DNA of 64,000 nucleotides from Phaeacidiphilus oryzae TH49 (GTDB lineage: Bacteria; Actinomycetota; Actinomycetes; Streptomycetales; Streptomycetaceae): contig NZ_JQMQ01000004.1 in NCBI RefSeq assembly GCF_000744815.1, forward strand, positions 310,001-374,000, written 5' to 3'. Shown here one piece after another: positions 7,496 to 17,026 of this stretch. The notes beneath the pieces were generated by a model. That model was not told the origin of the DNA. It saw only the letters and a list, made by a program, of their open reading frames with translations, and made no database searches. Numbering within the stretch: the stretch's first letter is position 1; every line of letters begins with the position of its first letter. Position numbers and translations under genes: made by a program.

Positions 7496-8512
7496 ATGGA
7501 CAGGACCACGAGCCTTCCCGACGTGTCGGACGAACTGTCGGCAGCCGCGGTGGAGAAACTGGTCTCCGCGGCGGTCGCCGCCCCCTCCATCCACAACACC
7601 CAGCCGTGGCGCTTCCGCCTGCTGCCGGAGAGCCGCACCCTGGAGGTGCGGGCCGTCCCGCAGCGCTCCCTGCGGCACACCGACCCGACCGGGCGCGCCC
7701 TCCACATCTCCGTCGGCGCGGCCGTCTTCAACCTCCGCACCGCCGTCCGCGCCTTCGGCTGGGAGCCGGTCGTCCGACTGCTGCCCAGGCCCGCCGAGCC
7801 CGACCTGCTGGCCTCCGTCCGGCTGGCCGGGCCCAGCCGGGGCGGCCGCACTCCGGACGGCGCGCTCTACGACGCCATCTGGCTCCGGCACACCAGCCGG
7901 CTGCCGTACTCCAACCGGCCCGTGCCGCCCGGCGAACTGACCGCGCTGACCGAGGGCGCCCACGCCGAGGGCGCCCTGCTGATCGTCCCCGACCCGGAGG
8001 AGACCCGCCGACTGATGCTCCTCACCGCCGAGGCCGAGCGGCGCAACACCGCCGACCCGGACCGGCGCGGCGAGAGCCGGCGCTGGATCCGCCCGCCGCA
8101 GGACGGCCGGGTCGGCCTGCCGCCGGACGCCCTCGGCCCGCAGGACGCCCACGGGCGGGTGCCGGTGCGGGACTTCACCGCGCTGCGGATTCCGCTGCAG
8201 CTGCCCTCCGCCGCCTTCGAGGCGCACCCGACCATCGCCGTCCTGTCCACCGCCCACGACCGCCGGGCGGACTGGCTGCGCGCCGGGCAGGCGCTGCAGC
8301 GGGTGCTGCTGCTGGCCACCATGGGCGGGCTGCGCAGTTCGCTGCTCCACCAGGCGCTGGAGTGGCCGGACCTGCGCTGGGCGCTGCGCGACCCGTCGAC
8401 CGGCCCCGGCCATGTGCAGATGCTGGTCCGGCTCGGCTACGGTCCGGTCGGCCAGGCCACCCCGCGGCTCGGCCCGGACGAGGTCATCGAACCGCCGCCG
8501 AGCGGGAGCTGA
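7496..8512 (+). CDS. Acg-type nitroreductase family protein
   Basis: The product (338 residues) belongs to the Acg family, two-lobed nitroreductase-like flavoproteins of actinobacterial dormancy regulons. Supporting segments are AAVAAPSIHNTQPWRFRL near residue 25, HISVGAAVFNLRTAVRAFG, the second-lobe start LIVPDPEETRRLMLLT, and the C-terminal RLGYGPVGQATPRLGPDEV. In mycobacteria Acg lacks detectable nitroreductase activity and is thought to sequester FMN; whether this one is enzymatic cannot be told from sequence. GGAG at 7486 precedes the ATG. It follows the DevR-like gene by 145 bp with a DevR-type box between them, so it is probably its direct target. Confidence 0.87.
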   Translation: MDRTTSLPDVSDELSAAAVEKLVSAAVAAPSIHNTQPWRFRLLPESRTLEVRAVPQRSLRHTDPTGRALHISVGAAVFNLRTAVRAFGWEPVVRLLPRPAEPDLLASVRLAGPSRGGRTPDGALYDAIWLRHTSRLPYSNRPVPPGELTALTEGAHAEGALLIVPDPEETRRLMLLTAEAERRNTADPDRRGESRRWIRPPQDGRVGLPPDALGPQDAHGRVPVRDFTALRIPLQLPSAAFEAHPTIAVLSTAHDRRADWLRAGQALQRVLLLATMGGLRSSLLHQALEWPDLRWALRDPSTGPGHVQMLVRLGYGPVGQATPRLGPDEVIEPPPSGS

Positions 8513-8604
8513 CCCGCCGCCGGATGCCGCCCCTCGGGGCCGAAGGGCGGGGGCCGGGGCGCGGAGGGTGCGTCGCGGCCCCGGCCGGCGGATAGGGTGG
8601 GCCG

Positions 8605-9102
8605 GTGGCCGGACTTGAGTTGCTGTGCGCCGAACACGCTTCGGCGGTCCTGGAGTTCGAGCGGGTGAACCGCGCGTACTTCGCGGGGTTCATCTCGGAC
8701 CGGGGTGACGAGTTCTTCGAGCGCTTCGCGGAGGGGTTCGGCGAGTTGCTGGCCGAGCAGGAGGCGGGCGGCTGCGCCTGCTATCTGCTGGTCGCGGAGG
8801 ACGACGGATCGGTGCTGGGGCGGTTCAACCTGTACGGCCTGGCGGACGGCACGGCGGACCTGGGCTACCGGGTCGCCGAGCGGGCCGCCGGGCGTGGGGT
8901 CGCCACCGGGGCGGTGCGGGAGCTGTGCGGGATCGCCGCGGCCCGGCACGGGGTGCGGGTGCTGCGGGCGGCGGTGTCGGACGGGAACGCGGCGTCGCGG
9001 CGGGTGCTGGCGAAGGCGGGGTTCGTCGCGGTGGGCCCTGCGGGTCCGGCGGATCTGGGGGGCAAGTCCGGCCTGTGGTTCGAGCGCGAGCTCCGCGCCT
9101 GA
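8605..9102 (+). CDS. GNAT family N-acetyltransferase (RimJ/RimL-like)
   Basis: This protein of about 165 residues has the GNAT fold: strand LLVAEDDGSVLGRFNLYG, then LGYRVAERAAGRGVATGAVREL, which contains the acetyl-CoA pyrophosphate loop (R-x-x-G-x-G/A type, here AAGRGVATG), and VSDGNAASRRVLAKAGFV, typical of the RimJ/RimL ribosomal or small-molecule acetyltransferases. The acceptor is unknown. The GTG at 8605 has no ribosome site, but TAGGGT (8593-8598) six bases upstream would place transcription start at the codon, so the mRNA is probably leaderless. It is convergent with the ROK gene, separated by 25 bp. Confidence 0.8.
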   Translation: MAGLELLCAEHASAVLEFERVNRAYFAGFISDRGDEFFERFAEGFGELLAEQEAGGCACYLLVAEDDGSVLGRFNLYGLADGTADLGYRVAERAAGRGVATGAVRELCGIAAARHGVRVLRAAVSDGNAASRRVLAKAGFVAVGPAGPADLGGKSGLWFERELRA

Positions 9103-9127
9103 GGGTGGTCGGGTTCTCCTTCGCGGG

Positions 9128-10378
9128 TCAGGCCGGGGTGGATTCGGTGGTGAGGAGGCGGAGCCCAGGGGCGTAGTGGCCGTGGAGGATCAGGGCGGCG
9201 GCGCCGACCGCGCCCGCGGTGTCGCCGATGACGCTGGTCTCGACGGAGACGGAGTCCAGCGCGCGGGCGATCGAGTTGCCGTTGACGGCCGCGTCGATCT
9301 CCTCGCACATGATGGTCTCGAGGCCGCGCATCCCCTCCCCGCCCAGCACCACCCGGCTGACGTCCAGCAGCGCGACCGCCCCCCGCGCCGCCTGGCCCAG
9401 CAGCCGCGCGGCCCGGCGGGCCACCTCGTCGGCGGCCGGGTCGCCGCGCCGGGCGGCCCGGCGCAGGCGCTTCCAGTCCTCGGTCAGCGCCTCGGCCGCG
9501 CCGCTCAGCCCGATCCGCTCGGCGGCGGCCTCGCCGTGCCGGTGGAAGACCTCCTCGATCAGCGCCCGCGGGCTGCAGTACGGCCCCACGCAGCGGTTGC
9601 TGCCGCAGCTGCAGAGCCGGTCGCCCGGCTCCACCGCCATGTGGCCGAACTCCCCGGCGTTGCCCGAATCCCCGTGCAGCACCGTGTCGTTGAGGACGAT
9701 CCCGCCGCCGATCCCGGCCCCGAAGTAGATGAAGAGGAAGCTGCCGGCCCGCTTCTGCCCGCCGATCCAGCGCTCGCCGATGGCCGCCGCGGTGGCGTCG
9801 TTGTCCAGCGCCACCGGCATGTCCAGCGCGGTGCCGAACATGGACAGCAGCGGCACCCGGCCCCAGCCGGAGAGGTTCGGCGGCGAGACCACCTCGCCCG
9901 CCGTCCCGTCGATCGGCCCGGGTGCCGCGATCCCCGCGCCCAGCAGCCGCGCGGGGTCCACCTCGGTGCGCCCGACCAGCCGCCTCGCCGTCCGCGCCGC
10001 CTGCTCGACCACCGCTGACGGCTCGCCCGGCGCCGAGACGGCGAACCGCCGCCCGGCCACCGTGGACCCCGCGAGGTCCACCAGCACCACCTGGCCGGCG
10101 TCCCGGTCCAGGTGGATGCCGACCGCGTAGGCGCCGTCCGCGCGCGGGGAGAGGAGGGTGCGGCGCTTGCCGCCGCTGGAGGGGGCGTGTCCGGATTCGG
10201 ACACCAGGCCGGCGTCCAGCAGCCGCCGCACCACGTTGGAGACGGTCTGGTTGGTGAGCCCGGTGAGCTCGGCCAGCTCGACCCGGCTGACCGGGCCGCG
10301 GACCCGGATCGCGTCCAGCACCACCGCCTGGTTGTAGCCCCCCACCCGGGGGAGGTTGGTACCGCCCGTCGCAGCCAC
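9128..10378 (-). CDS. ROK family transcriptional repressor
   Basis: This 416-residue protein has an N-terminal winged HTH (QAVVLDAIRVRGPVSRVELA with LTNQTVSNVVRRLLDAGLV) and a ROK sugar-kinase-like domain from about residue 85. The ROK signature includes DNDATAAAIGERW, the phosphate-binding FGAGIGGGIVLND, GEFGHM and the zinc cluster CSCGSNRCVGPYC, a CXCGxxGC-like motif with a slightly changed spacing. It is divergent from the mannoside ABC transporter operon, so it is the likely local repressor, responding to a sugar such as mannose or a mannobiose. The start is GTG with AGGAGGAGG just upstream. A palindrome sits in the spacer of the opposite promoter. Confidence 0.88.
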   Translation of the reverse strand: MAATGGTNLPRVGGYNQAVVLDAIRVRGPVSRVELAELTGLTNQTVSNVVRRLLDAGLVSESGHAPSSGGKRRTLLSPRADGAYAVGIHLDRDAGQVVLVDLAGSTVAGRRFAVSAPGEPSAVVEQAARTARRLVGRTEVDPARLLGAGIAAPGPIDGTAGEVVSPPNLSGWGRVPLLSMFGTALDMPVALDNDATAAAIGERWIGGQKRAGSFLFIYFGAGIGGGIVLNDTVLHGDSGNAGEFGHMAVEPGDRLCSCGSNRCVGPYCSPRALIEEVFHRHGEAAAERIGLSGAAEALTEDWKRLRRAARRGDPAADEVARRAARLLGQAARGAVALLDVSRVVLGGEGMRGLETIMCEEIDAAVNGNSIARALDSVSVETSVIGDTAGAVGAAALILHGHYAPGLRLLTTESTPA

Positions 10379-10466
10379 GCCTCGACCTCCTCCTGCCGTG
10401 CGCCCGAGCGCAACCGCGCGCCTCCCGGGCCCTCGGAACGACCCCGGAGTTTACACGTACGGAACA

Positions 10467-10496
10467 TTGACTTCGTCCATCCAATGGATTTAGCTA
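10467..10496 (+). promoter_or_regulatory. Promoter and operator of the mannoside ABC operon
   Basis: TTGACT (10467-10472) is a good -35, followed after 17-18 bp by TTAGCT/TAGCTA (10490-10496). The spacer contains ATCCA-A-TGGAT (10479-10489), an 11-bp palindrome in an AT-rich patch. A repressor bound there would occlude RNA polymerase; the divergent ROK protein is the obvious candidate. Confidence 0.6.
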
Positions 10497-10579
10497 TCGC
10501 CTCGTCAAGACCCCCTGAAGCCACGTCCGTTCCCCGGCACAACCAGGCATTCATCTGCACCGTCTGTGGGAGGCCCAAC

Positions 10580-11956
10580 GTGCGTACCAGATTGCTCGCC
10601 ACCGCCGCCGTCGCCGCGGCACTGTCCGCCACCCTCGCCGGCTGCGGCGGCACCGCCGGCGGTGGCAGCAGCAAGTCGATCAAGGTGATCTACTGGCAGC
10701 AGCTCAACAGCGCCAACAAGATCCAGGCGAACTACCTCAAGACCCAGGCCGCGGCCTTCGAGAAGGCCAACCCCGGCACCTCGGTCCAACTGGTCCCGGT
10801 CACCGCCTCGGAGAACGACTTCTACACCAAGATCGACCTGATGATGCGGGCCCCGTCCACCACCCCGGACCTGGTCTACGAGGACACCGCCACCCTCAAC
10901 TCCGACGTCGCCAGCGGCTATCTGGCCCCGCTGGACCAGGACCTGTCCTCCTGGTCGGAGTGGCAGAAGTTCGCCCCCGCCGCGAAGGCCGCGGTCCGCG
11001 GCACCGACGGCAAGACCTACGCCGTCCCGGACGAGACCGACACCCGCGGCATCTGGTACAACAAGCAGCTCTTCGCCAAGGCCGGCCTGCCCGTCCCGTG
11101 GCAGCCCAAGAGCTGGGCGGACGTCCTGAGCGCCGCCCGGGCCATCAAGGCCAAGGTCCCCGGCGCGGTGCCGCTGAACATCTACACCGGGAAGGCGGGC
11201 GGCGAGGCCTCCTCGATGCAGGGCCTGGAGATGCTCCTCTACGGCACCCCGGCCGGCTCCAACTCGCTGTACGACGCCAGGACCAAGAAGTGGGTGGTGG
11301 GCAGCCAACAGTTCAAGGACGCGCTGCAGTTCGTCAAGACGGTCTACAGCCAGGGCCTGGGCCCCACCCCGTCCCAGGCGCTGAGCGCCAACTTCTCCAA
11401 CACCATCTCGGACGACCTGCTGCCCTCCGGCAAGCTGGCGATGGACATCGACGGCTCCTGGATGCCGCAGCACTGGATAGCCAGCGGCGACAAGCCGTGG
11501 CCGCAGTGGTCCTCGACGATGGCCACCGCCCCCATGCCGACCCAGAACGGCCAGGCGCCCGGCCAGGTCAGCATGTCCGGCGGCTGGGCCTGGTCGATCC
11601 CGGCCAAGGCCCGGAACTCCAGTCTGGCCTGGAAGTTCGTCCAGTACCTCAACACCGAGCAGGCCGCGACCCAGTGGAACGTCGTCAACAACACCATCGC
11701 GGTGCGGAGCGACGTCGCGGCCGACCCGAAGTACCTGAAGTCGGTGCCCACCAACGCCTTCTTCACCGGTCTGGTCAAGCACACCTACTACCGTCCCGCG
11801 CTGCCGGTCTACACCCAGGTGTCCACCGCCATCCAGGACGCCATGGAGTCGGTGACCACCGGCCAGAGCTCGGTGGCGGCCGCGGCGAGCACCTATGACA
11901 GCGCGGTCAAGGCCGCCGTGGGCGCCGGGAACACCGAGACCGGCGGCAACCCGTGA
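10580..11956 (+). CDS. ABC transporter substrate-binding lipoprotein (sugar, CUT1 type)
   Basis: The product is a 458-residue extracellular solute-binding protein of the MalE/CUT1 class. The N-terminus is a lipoprotein signal (RLLATAAVAAALSATLAGC) with lipobox LAGC, so it is anchored outside the membrane. KVIYWQQLNS, TPDLVYEDTATLNSDVASGY, RGIWYNKQLFAKAGL and AMDIDGSWMPQHW are typical of family 1 sugar-binding proteins. The GTG at 10580 is supported by GGGAGG 6 nt upstream and by the signal peptide. It overlaps the next permease gene by 4 nt. The neighbouring GH38 alpha-mannosidase and ROK repressor suggest alpha-mannosides as ligand; the sugar itself cannot be read from sequence. Confidence 0.9.
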   Translation: MRTRLLATAAVAAALSATLAGCGGTAGGGSSKSIKVIYWQQLNSANKIQANYLKTQAAAFEKANPGTSVQLVPVTASENDFYTKIDLMMRAPSTTPDLVYEDTATLNSDVASGYLAPLDQDLSSWSEWQKFAPAAKAAVRGTDGKTYAVPDETDTRGIWYNKQLFAKAGLPVPWQPKSWADVLSAARAIKAKVPGAVPLNIYTGKAGGEASSMQGLEMLLYGTPAGSNSLYDARTKKWVVGSQQFKDALQFVKTVYSQGLGPTPSQALSANFSNTISDDLLPSGKLAMDIDGSWMPQHWIASGDKPWPQWSSTMATAPMPTQNGQAPGQVSMSGGWAWSIPAKARNSSLAWKFVQYLNTEQAATQWNVVNNTIAVRSDVAADPKYLKSVPTNAFFTGLVKHTYYRPALPVYTQVSTAIQDAMESVTTGQSSVAAAASTYDSAVKAAVGAGNTETGGNP

Positions 11957-12852
11957 GCACGGTGAACGGCACGGCCGGAAGAGCGCAGGCGCCGCTGCGC
12001 GCGCTCTTCCGGGGAATGCCGCTGCTGCCGGCCGTCCTGCTGCTGGTGCTCTTCCTGGCCGGGCCGATCGCGTACTGCGTCTACTACGCCTTCACCGACA
12101 TGCAGCTCACCGGCTCGGCCGTGACCCACTTCGTGGGCCTCGCCAACTTCACCAAGGCGCTGCACGACCCGCAGTTCATCAACTCGGTCGTGCTGACCGT
12201 GGTGTTCGTGGTCGGCTCCGCGGTGATCGGGCAGAACACCTTCGGCCTCGCCCTGGCCGTGCTGATGGCCAAGGCGTCCAAGCCGGTCCGGCAGATCACC
12301 ACCGGCGTGGTGGTGGCCGCCTGGGTGCTGCCCGAGGTGGTCGCCGGATACCTGATGTACGCCTTCTTCTTCCAGCAGGGCTCGCTCAACGCGATCCTCG
12401 GCGGGCTCGGCCTGCCGCGGCAGAACTGGCTGTACACCATGCCGATCCTGGCGGTCTGCCTGGCCAACGTCTGGCGCGGGACGGCCTTCTCGATGATGGT
12501 CTACTCGGCCGCGCTGGACGAGGTGCCGCAGGAGCTGGTGGAGGCGGCGATGGTGGACGGCGCCGGGCCGTGGCAGCGGCTGTGGCGGGTCACCCTGCCG
12601 GTGATCCGGCGGACCATCACCACCAACCTGATGCTGATCACCCTGCAGACGCTGGCCGTCTTCGGGCTGATCTACACCATGACCCACGGCGGCCCCGGGA
12701 ACCGCACCGAGACGCTGCCCATCTTCATGTACCAGCAGGCCTTCCAGAACAGCCTGATCGGCTACGGGACCGCGATCGCGCTGGTGCTGCTGCTGGTGGG
12801 CGCCGTCTTCTCGGCGGTGTACCTCCGGCTGCTGAAGCTGGAGGACGACTGA
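11953..12852 (+). CDS. Sugar ABC transporter permease (MalF-like)
   Basis: This 299-residue integral membrane protein of the CUT1 class has about six membrane segments, beginning with LLPAVLLLVLFLAGPIAYCV. It carries the EAA loop that docks to the ATPase (EAAMVDGAGPWQRLWRVTLP). The GTG start overlaps the stop of the binding-protein gene (GTGA), and its own stop shares one base with the next ATG, so the three are translationally coupled. As in many streptomycete CUT1 systems no ATPase is encoded here; a shared MsiK-type ATPase elsewhere is probably used. Confidence 0.92.
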   Translation: MSTVNGTAGRAQAPLRALFRGMPLLPAVLLLVLFLAGPIAYCVYYAFTDMQLTGSAVTHFVGLANFTKALHDPQFINSVVLTVVFVVGSAVIGQNTFGLALAVLMAKASKPVRQITTGVVVAAWVLPEVVAGYLMYAFFFQQGSLNAILGGLGLPRQNWLYTMPILAVCLANVWRGTAFSMMVYSAALDEVPQELVEAAMVDGAGPWQRLWRVTLPVIRRTITTNLMLITLQTLAVFGLIYTMTHGGPGNRTETLPIFMYQQAFQNSLIGYGTAIALVLLLVGAVFSAVYLRLLKLEDD

Positions 12853-13775
12853 TGGCCCTCACCGACTCGACCCGGAGACTGAGCCTCCGCCAGCCCAGGT
12901 CCAAGCCCAAGCCCGGCCGGTCGCCCGCGGCCACCGGGGGACTCTCCGGGCTGCGGAGGCACCTGGCCTCCCGGCTCGCGGTGAACGGCGTGCTGCTGCT
13001 GGTCTCGCTGGCCTTCCTGCTGCCGCTGCTGTGGATGCTGCTGGCCTCGCTCAACGCCCACGCCGACTTCACCCTCTCGGTGCCCTCGCCGCCCACGTTC
13101 CACAACTTCGGGGCGGTGCTGAACACCACGACCACCTTCCAGCCGATGCTCAACGGGCTGCTGCTGTGCGGCGGCGGCACCCTGATCTGCGTGGTCTGCT
13201 CGATCCTGGCCGCGTACCCGCTCTCCCGCTACCGCTCGCGGCTGCGCCGGCCGTTCCTCTACACCGTGCTGTTCAGCACCGGGCTGCCGATCACCGCCGT
13301 GATGATCCCGGTGTACAGCATGTTCGTCCAGGTCAACCTGATCGACTCGATGCTCGGGACGACCCTCTTCCTGGGCGCCTCGGCGCTGCCGTTCGGCATC
13401 TGGCTGATGAAGAACTTCATGGACGGCGTGCCGCTGGTGCTGGAGGAGGCCGCCCGGATCGACGGGGCCGGCTGGTTCCAGGTGCTGTGGCGGGTGGTGC
13501 TGCCGCTGATGCGCTCCGGCGTGACGGTGGTGACGATCTTCACCTTCATCGGGATGTGGGGGAACTTCTTCGTCCCCTTCATCCTGCTGCTCTCCCCGGA
13601 GAAGCTGCCCGCCTCGGTCAGCGTCTTCAACTTCCTCAGCGCCCACGACCAGACCCAGTACGGGCAGCTGTCGGCGTTCTCCATCCTCTACTCGATCCCC
13701 GTCGTCGTCCTCTACCTGGTGCTCGCGCGCCGGTTCGGCGGCGGATTCGCCCTGGGCGGCGCGCTCAAGGGCTGA
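12852..13775 (+). CDS. Sugar ABC transporter permease (MalG-like)
   Basis: This is the second permease subunit, about 307 residues, partner of the MalF-like protein. A basic cytoplasmic N-terminal stretch (PRSKPKPGRSP) precedes the first segment (VNGVLLLVSLAFLLPLLWML). The EAA motif is EEAARIDGAGWFQVLWRVVL. The ATG shares its A with the stop of the previous gene. Downstream after 41 bp, with GAGAGGC in between, comes the alpha-mannosidase gene, which should be in the same transcript. Confidence 0.92.
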   Translation: MALTDSTRRLSLRQPRSKPKPGRSPAATGGLSGLRRHLASRLAVNGVLLLVSLAFLLPLLWMLLASLNAHADFTLSVPSPPTFHNFGAVLNTTTTFQPMLNGLLLCGGGTLICVVCSILAAYPLSRYRSRLRRPFLYTVLFSTGLPITAVMIPVYSMFVQVNLIDSMLGTTLFLGASALPFGIWLMKNFMDGVPLVLEEAARIDGAGWFQVLWRVVLPLMRSGVTVVTIFTFIGMWGNFFVPFILLLSPEKLPASVSVFNFLSAHDQTQYGQLSAFSILYSIPVVVLYLVLARRFGGGFALGGALKG

Positions 13776-13816
13776 GCGCACCCCCGCACCCCACTGACGC
13801 GAGAGGCACAGAAAGA

Positions 13817-16800
13817 ATGCACAGCGACCGCGAACTGACCGAGCGCCGGCTCGAACGGGTATTGAGCCAGCGTCTGCGCCCGGCCGTGCACCCCCGGTCC
13901 GTCCCGCTGGACGTGGAGGTGTGGGCCGTCCCCGGCGAGCCGGTGCCGGTCCGCGAGGGACTCGCCGCCGACTACCGCCCGACGGCGGTCGGCGAGCCGT
14001 GGGGACCCCCCTGGACCACCAGCTGGTTCCGGGTCCGCGGTACCGTCCCCGCCGAGTGGGCGGGCAGCCGGGTGGAGGCCGTCCTGGACCTCGGCTTCGA
14101 CCGGGACGGGGCCGGCTTCTCCGCCGAGGGCCTGGTCTACCGGCCGGACGGCACCGCGGTGAAGGCCCTCAACCCGCGCAACCTGTGGGTGCCGGTGACC
14201 GAACGGGCCGCCGGGGGAGAGGAGTTCGCGGTCTTCGTCGAGGCCGCGGCCAACCCCAAGGTGATGGTCTCAGGACCGGACAGCGACCCCCACGCGCCGA
14301 CCGCGCTCGGCGGGGTCGCGCCCTGGCTGGGGGAGGGCGGCGAGGGGCCCGGCGAGCCGATCTACCGGCTGCGCCGGATGGAGCTGGCCGTACTGGACAC
14401 CGCCGTCTGGGAGCTGACGCAGGACCTGGAGGTCCTCGGCCAGCTGATGCACGAGCTCCCGGAGGAGTCCCCGCGCCGCTGGCAGATCCTGCGGGCGGTG
14501 GAGCTCGCGCTGGACGCGGTCGACCTCCAGGACATCGGCGGCAGCGCCGAGGCCGCCCGGGCCCGGCTGGCCCCGGCGCTCGCCTCCCCGGCGGCCGGCA
14601 GCGCCCACCGGATCTCCGCGGTCGGCCACGCCCATATCGACTCCGCCTGGCTCTGGCCGCTCCGCGAGACCGTGCGCAAGGTGGCCCGCACCGTCTCCAA
14701 CGTCACCCAGCTGATGGACGACCACCCCGAGTTCCGCTTCGTGATGTCCCAGGCCCAGCAGCTGGCCTGGCTCAAGGAGCACCGTCCGGAGGTGTGGGCG
14801 CGGGCCCAGGAGAAGGCCAAGACCGGGCAGTTCCTGCCGACCGGCAGCCTGTGGGTGGAGCCGGACACCAACATCAGCGGCGGCGAGGCGCTGGTCCGCC
14901 AGTTCGTCCACGGAAAGCGTTTCTACCTGGACGAGTTCGGGGTCGAGACCGAGGAGATGTGGCTGCCGGACACCTTCGGTTACAACGCCGCCCTCCCGCA
15001 GCTGATGAAGCTCGCCGGGGTGCGCTGGTTCCTCACCCAGAAGATCTCCTGGAACACCACCAACAAGTTCCCCCACCACACCTTCTGGTGGGAGGGGATC
15101 GACGGCACCCGGATCTTCAGCCACTTCCCGCCGGTGGACAGCTACAACAGCGAGCTCTCCGGTGCCGAACTCGCGCACAGCGTCCGCAACTTCCAGGACA
15201 AGAAGCTCTCCGGCCGCTCCCTGGTGCCGTTCGGCTACGGCGACGGCGGTGGCGGCCCCACCCGCGAGATGCTCGCCAGGGCCCGCCGACTGGGCGACCT
15301 GGAGGGCTCGCCCCGGGTGGCGATCGAGAGCCCGGCGGAGTTCTTCACCGCCGCCCAGGCCGAGTACAACGACGCCCCGGTCTGGGTCGGCGAGCTCTAT
15401 CTGGAGTTCCACCGCGGCACCCTGACCAGCCAGTTGGCCACCAAGCAGGGCAACCGCCGGAGCGAGCACCTGCTGCGCGAGGCCGAGCTGTGGGCGGCCA
15501 CCGCGGCCGTGCGCACCGGCGCCGACTACCCGTACGAGCAGCTGGACCGGTTGTGGAAGACGGTGCTGCTCCACCAGTTCCACGACATCCTCCCTGGCAC
15601 CTCGATCGCCTGGGTGCACCGCGAGGCCGAGGAGACCCACGCCCGGGTGGCCGCCGAGCTGGAGGAGCTGATCGGCGCGGCGCAGCGGGCGCTGGCCGGC
15701 GAGGGCGCCGGCTCCGGCGACGCCGAACTGGTCTTCAACGCGGCCCCGCACGCCCGCCACGGGGTGGCCGCGCTGGGCGCCGCCCGGCGCGAGGAGCCGG
15801 CCGCGGTCCGCGCCGAGTCCCGGCCGGAGGGCCTGGTCCTGGAGAACGAGCTGGTCCGGTTCGTGATCGACGGGCGCGGACTGGTGGTCTCCGCCCGCGA
15901 CCTGACCACCGGCCGGGAGGCGCTGCCGCCCGGCTCCGCCGCCAACCTCCTCCAGCTCCACCAGGACTACCCGAACACCTACGACGCCTGGGACATCGAC
16001 GCCTTCTACCGCAACTCCGTCCGCGACCTCACCGGCGCCGACGAGGTCGCCGCGACCGAGGACGGCGACGCGGTACGGGTGGTCCGCAGCTTCGGCGACT
16101 CGCGGGTCGAGCAGCTGCTCTCGCTGCGCGAGGGGTCGCGCGGGCTGGAGGTCGACACCACCGTCGACTGGCAGGAGTGCGAGAAGCTCCTCAAGGCCGC
16201 CTTCCCGCTGGACGTCCGGGCCGCCCACTCCACCGCGGAGATCCCGTTCGGCCACATCGAGCGCCCCACCCACGCCAACACCAGCTGGGACGCGGCCAAG
16301 TTCGAGGTCTGCGCCCACCGCTTCCTCCACGTGGGGGAGAAGGACTGGGGCGCGGCCCTGGTCAACGACTCCACCTACGGCCACGACGTCACCCGGGACG
16401 TCCGCCCGGACGGCGGCACCACGACGACCGTCCGGCTGTCCCTCCTCCGGGCCCCGCGCTTCCCCGACCCGGACACCGACCGGGGGCGGCACCGGCTGCG
16501 CTACACCTTCCTGGTCGGCGCCGAGGTGCCGGACGCGATCCGCGAGGGCTACCGGCTCAACCTGCCGGAGCGGACCGTCGCCGTCCCCGACGCGGCGGCG
16601 GTCGCCGAGGTGGGCCCGCTGGTGGGGGTGGACCCGGACGGGGTGGTGATCGAGGCGGTCAAGCTCGCCGACGACCGGTCGGGCGACGTGGTGGTCCGCC
16701 TCTACGAGGCGCACGGCGTGCGGGCGCGGGCGGTGCTGGCGACCGGCTTCCCGGTCTCCTCCGCCTGGGAGACCGACCTGCTGGAGCGCCCGCTGACGGA

Positions 16801-16903
16801 CGCCTCCGGGGCCGCGGGGCCGCTCGACGCGGACGGCGGGATCCCGCTCTCCCTCCGGCCGTTCCAGATCCTCACCCTCCGGCTGCGGAGGGGCGAGGGC
16901 TAG
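13817..16903 (+). CDS. GH38 alpha-mannosidase
   Basis: This is a 1028-residue glycoside hydrolase family 38 enzyme without a signal peptide, so it is cytoplasmic and acts on imported mannosides. An N-terminal beta domain is followed by the zinc-dependent catalytic domain: GHAHIDSAWLWP (about residue 270, zinc ligands His and Asp), MWLPDTFGYNAALPQ (nucleophile Asp about 385, also a zinc ligand), KISWNTTNKFPHHTFWWEGI, and HQFHDILPGTSI (about 587, final His ligand). The C-terminal beta domains contain LLQLHQDYPNTYDAWDI and FGHIERPTHANTSWD, typical of the bacterial/ManA-like subfamily. It probably trims alpha-linked manno-oligosaccharides from fungal walls or N-glycans. The ATG at 13817 is preceded by GAGAGGC. 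Confidence 0.93.
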   Translation: MHSDRELTERRLERVLSQRLRPAVHPRSVPLDVEVWAVPGEPVPVREGLAADYRPTAVGEPWGPPWTTSWFRVRGTVPAEWAGSRVEAVLDLGFDRDGAGFSAEGLVYRPDGTAVKALNPRNLWVPVTERAAGGEEFAVFVEAAANPKVMVSGPDSDPHAPTALGGVAPWLGEGGEGPGEPIYRLRRMELAVLDTAVWELTQDLEVLGQLMHELPEESPRRWQILRAVELALDAVDLQDIGGSAEAARARLAPALASPAAGSAHRISAVGHAHIDSAWLWPLRETVRKVARTVSNVTQLMDDHPEFRFVMSQAQQLAWLKEHRPEVWARAQEKAKTGQFLPTGSLWVEPDTNISGGEALVRQFVHGKRFYLDEFGVETEEMWLPDTFGYNAALPQLMKLAGVRWFLTQKISWNTTNKFPHHTFWWEGIDGTRIFSHFPPVDSYNSELSGAELAHSVRNFQDKKLSGRSLVPFGYGDGGGGPTREMLARARRLGDLEGSPRVAIESPAEFFTAAQAEYNDAPVWVGELYLEFHRGTLTSQLATKQGNRRSEHLLREAELWAATAAVRTGADYPYEQLDRLWKTVLLHQFHDILPGTSIAWVHREAEETHARVAAELEELIGAAQRALAGEGAGSGDAELVFNAAPHARHGVAALGAARREEPAAVRAESRPEGLVLENELVRFVIDGRGLVVSARDLTTGREALPPGSAANLLQLHQDYPNTYDAWDIDAFYRNSVRDLTGADEVAATEDGDAVRVVRSFGDSRVEQLLSLREGSRGLEVDTTVDWQECEKLLKAAFPLDVRAAHSTAEIPFGHIERPTHANTSWDAAKFEVCAHRFLHVGEKDWGAALVNDSTYGHDVTRDVRPDGGTTTTVRLSLLRAPRFPDPDTDRGRHRLRYTFLVGAEVPDAIREGYRLNLPERTVAVPDAAAVAEVGPLVGVDPDGVVIEAVKLADDRSGDVVVRLYEAHGVRARAVLATGFPVSSAWETDLLERPLTDASGAAGPLDADGGIPLSLRPFQILTLRLRRGEG

Positions 16904-17026
16904 CGCCGGCCGCCGCTCCCGGCGCCCTCCTCCGCCCCCGCCGTCCTCCGCCGCAGGTGAGACTTCGGTGAGGAGCCCGCGGCAACCGGGGACGGAGGGG
17001 CGGGGCGGACCCTCTATGGTGGCGCG

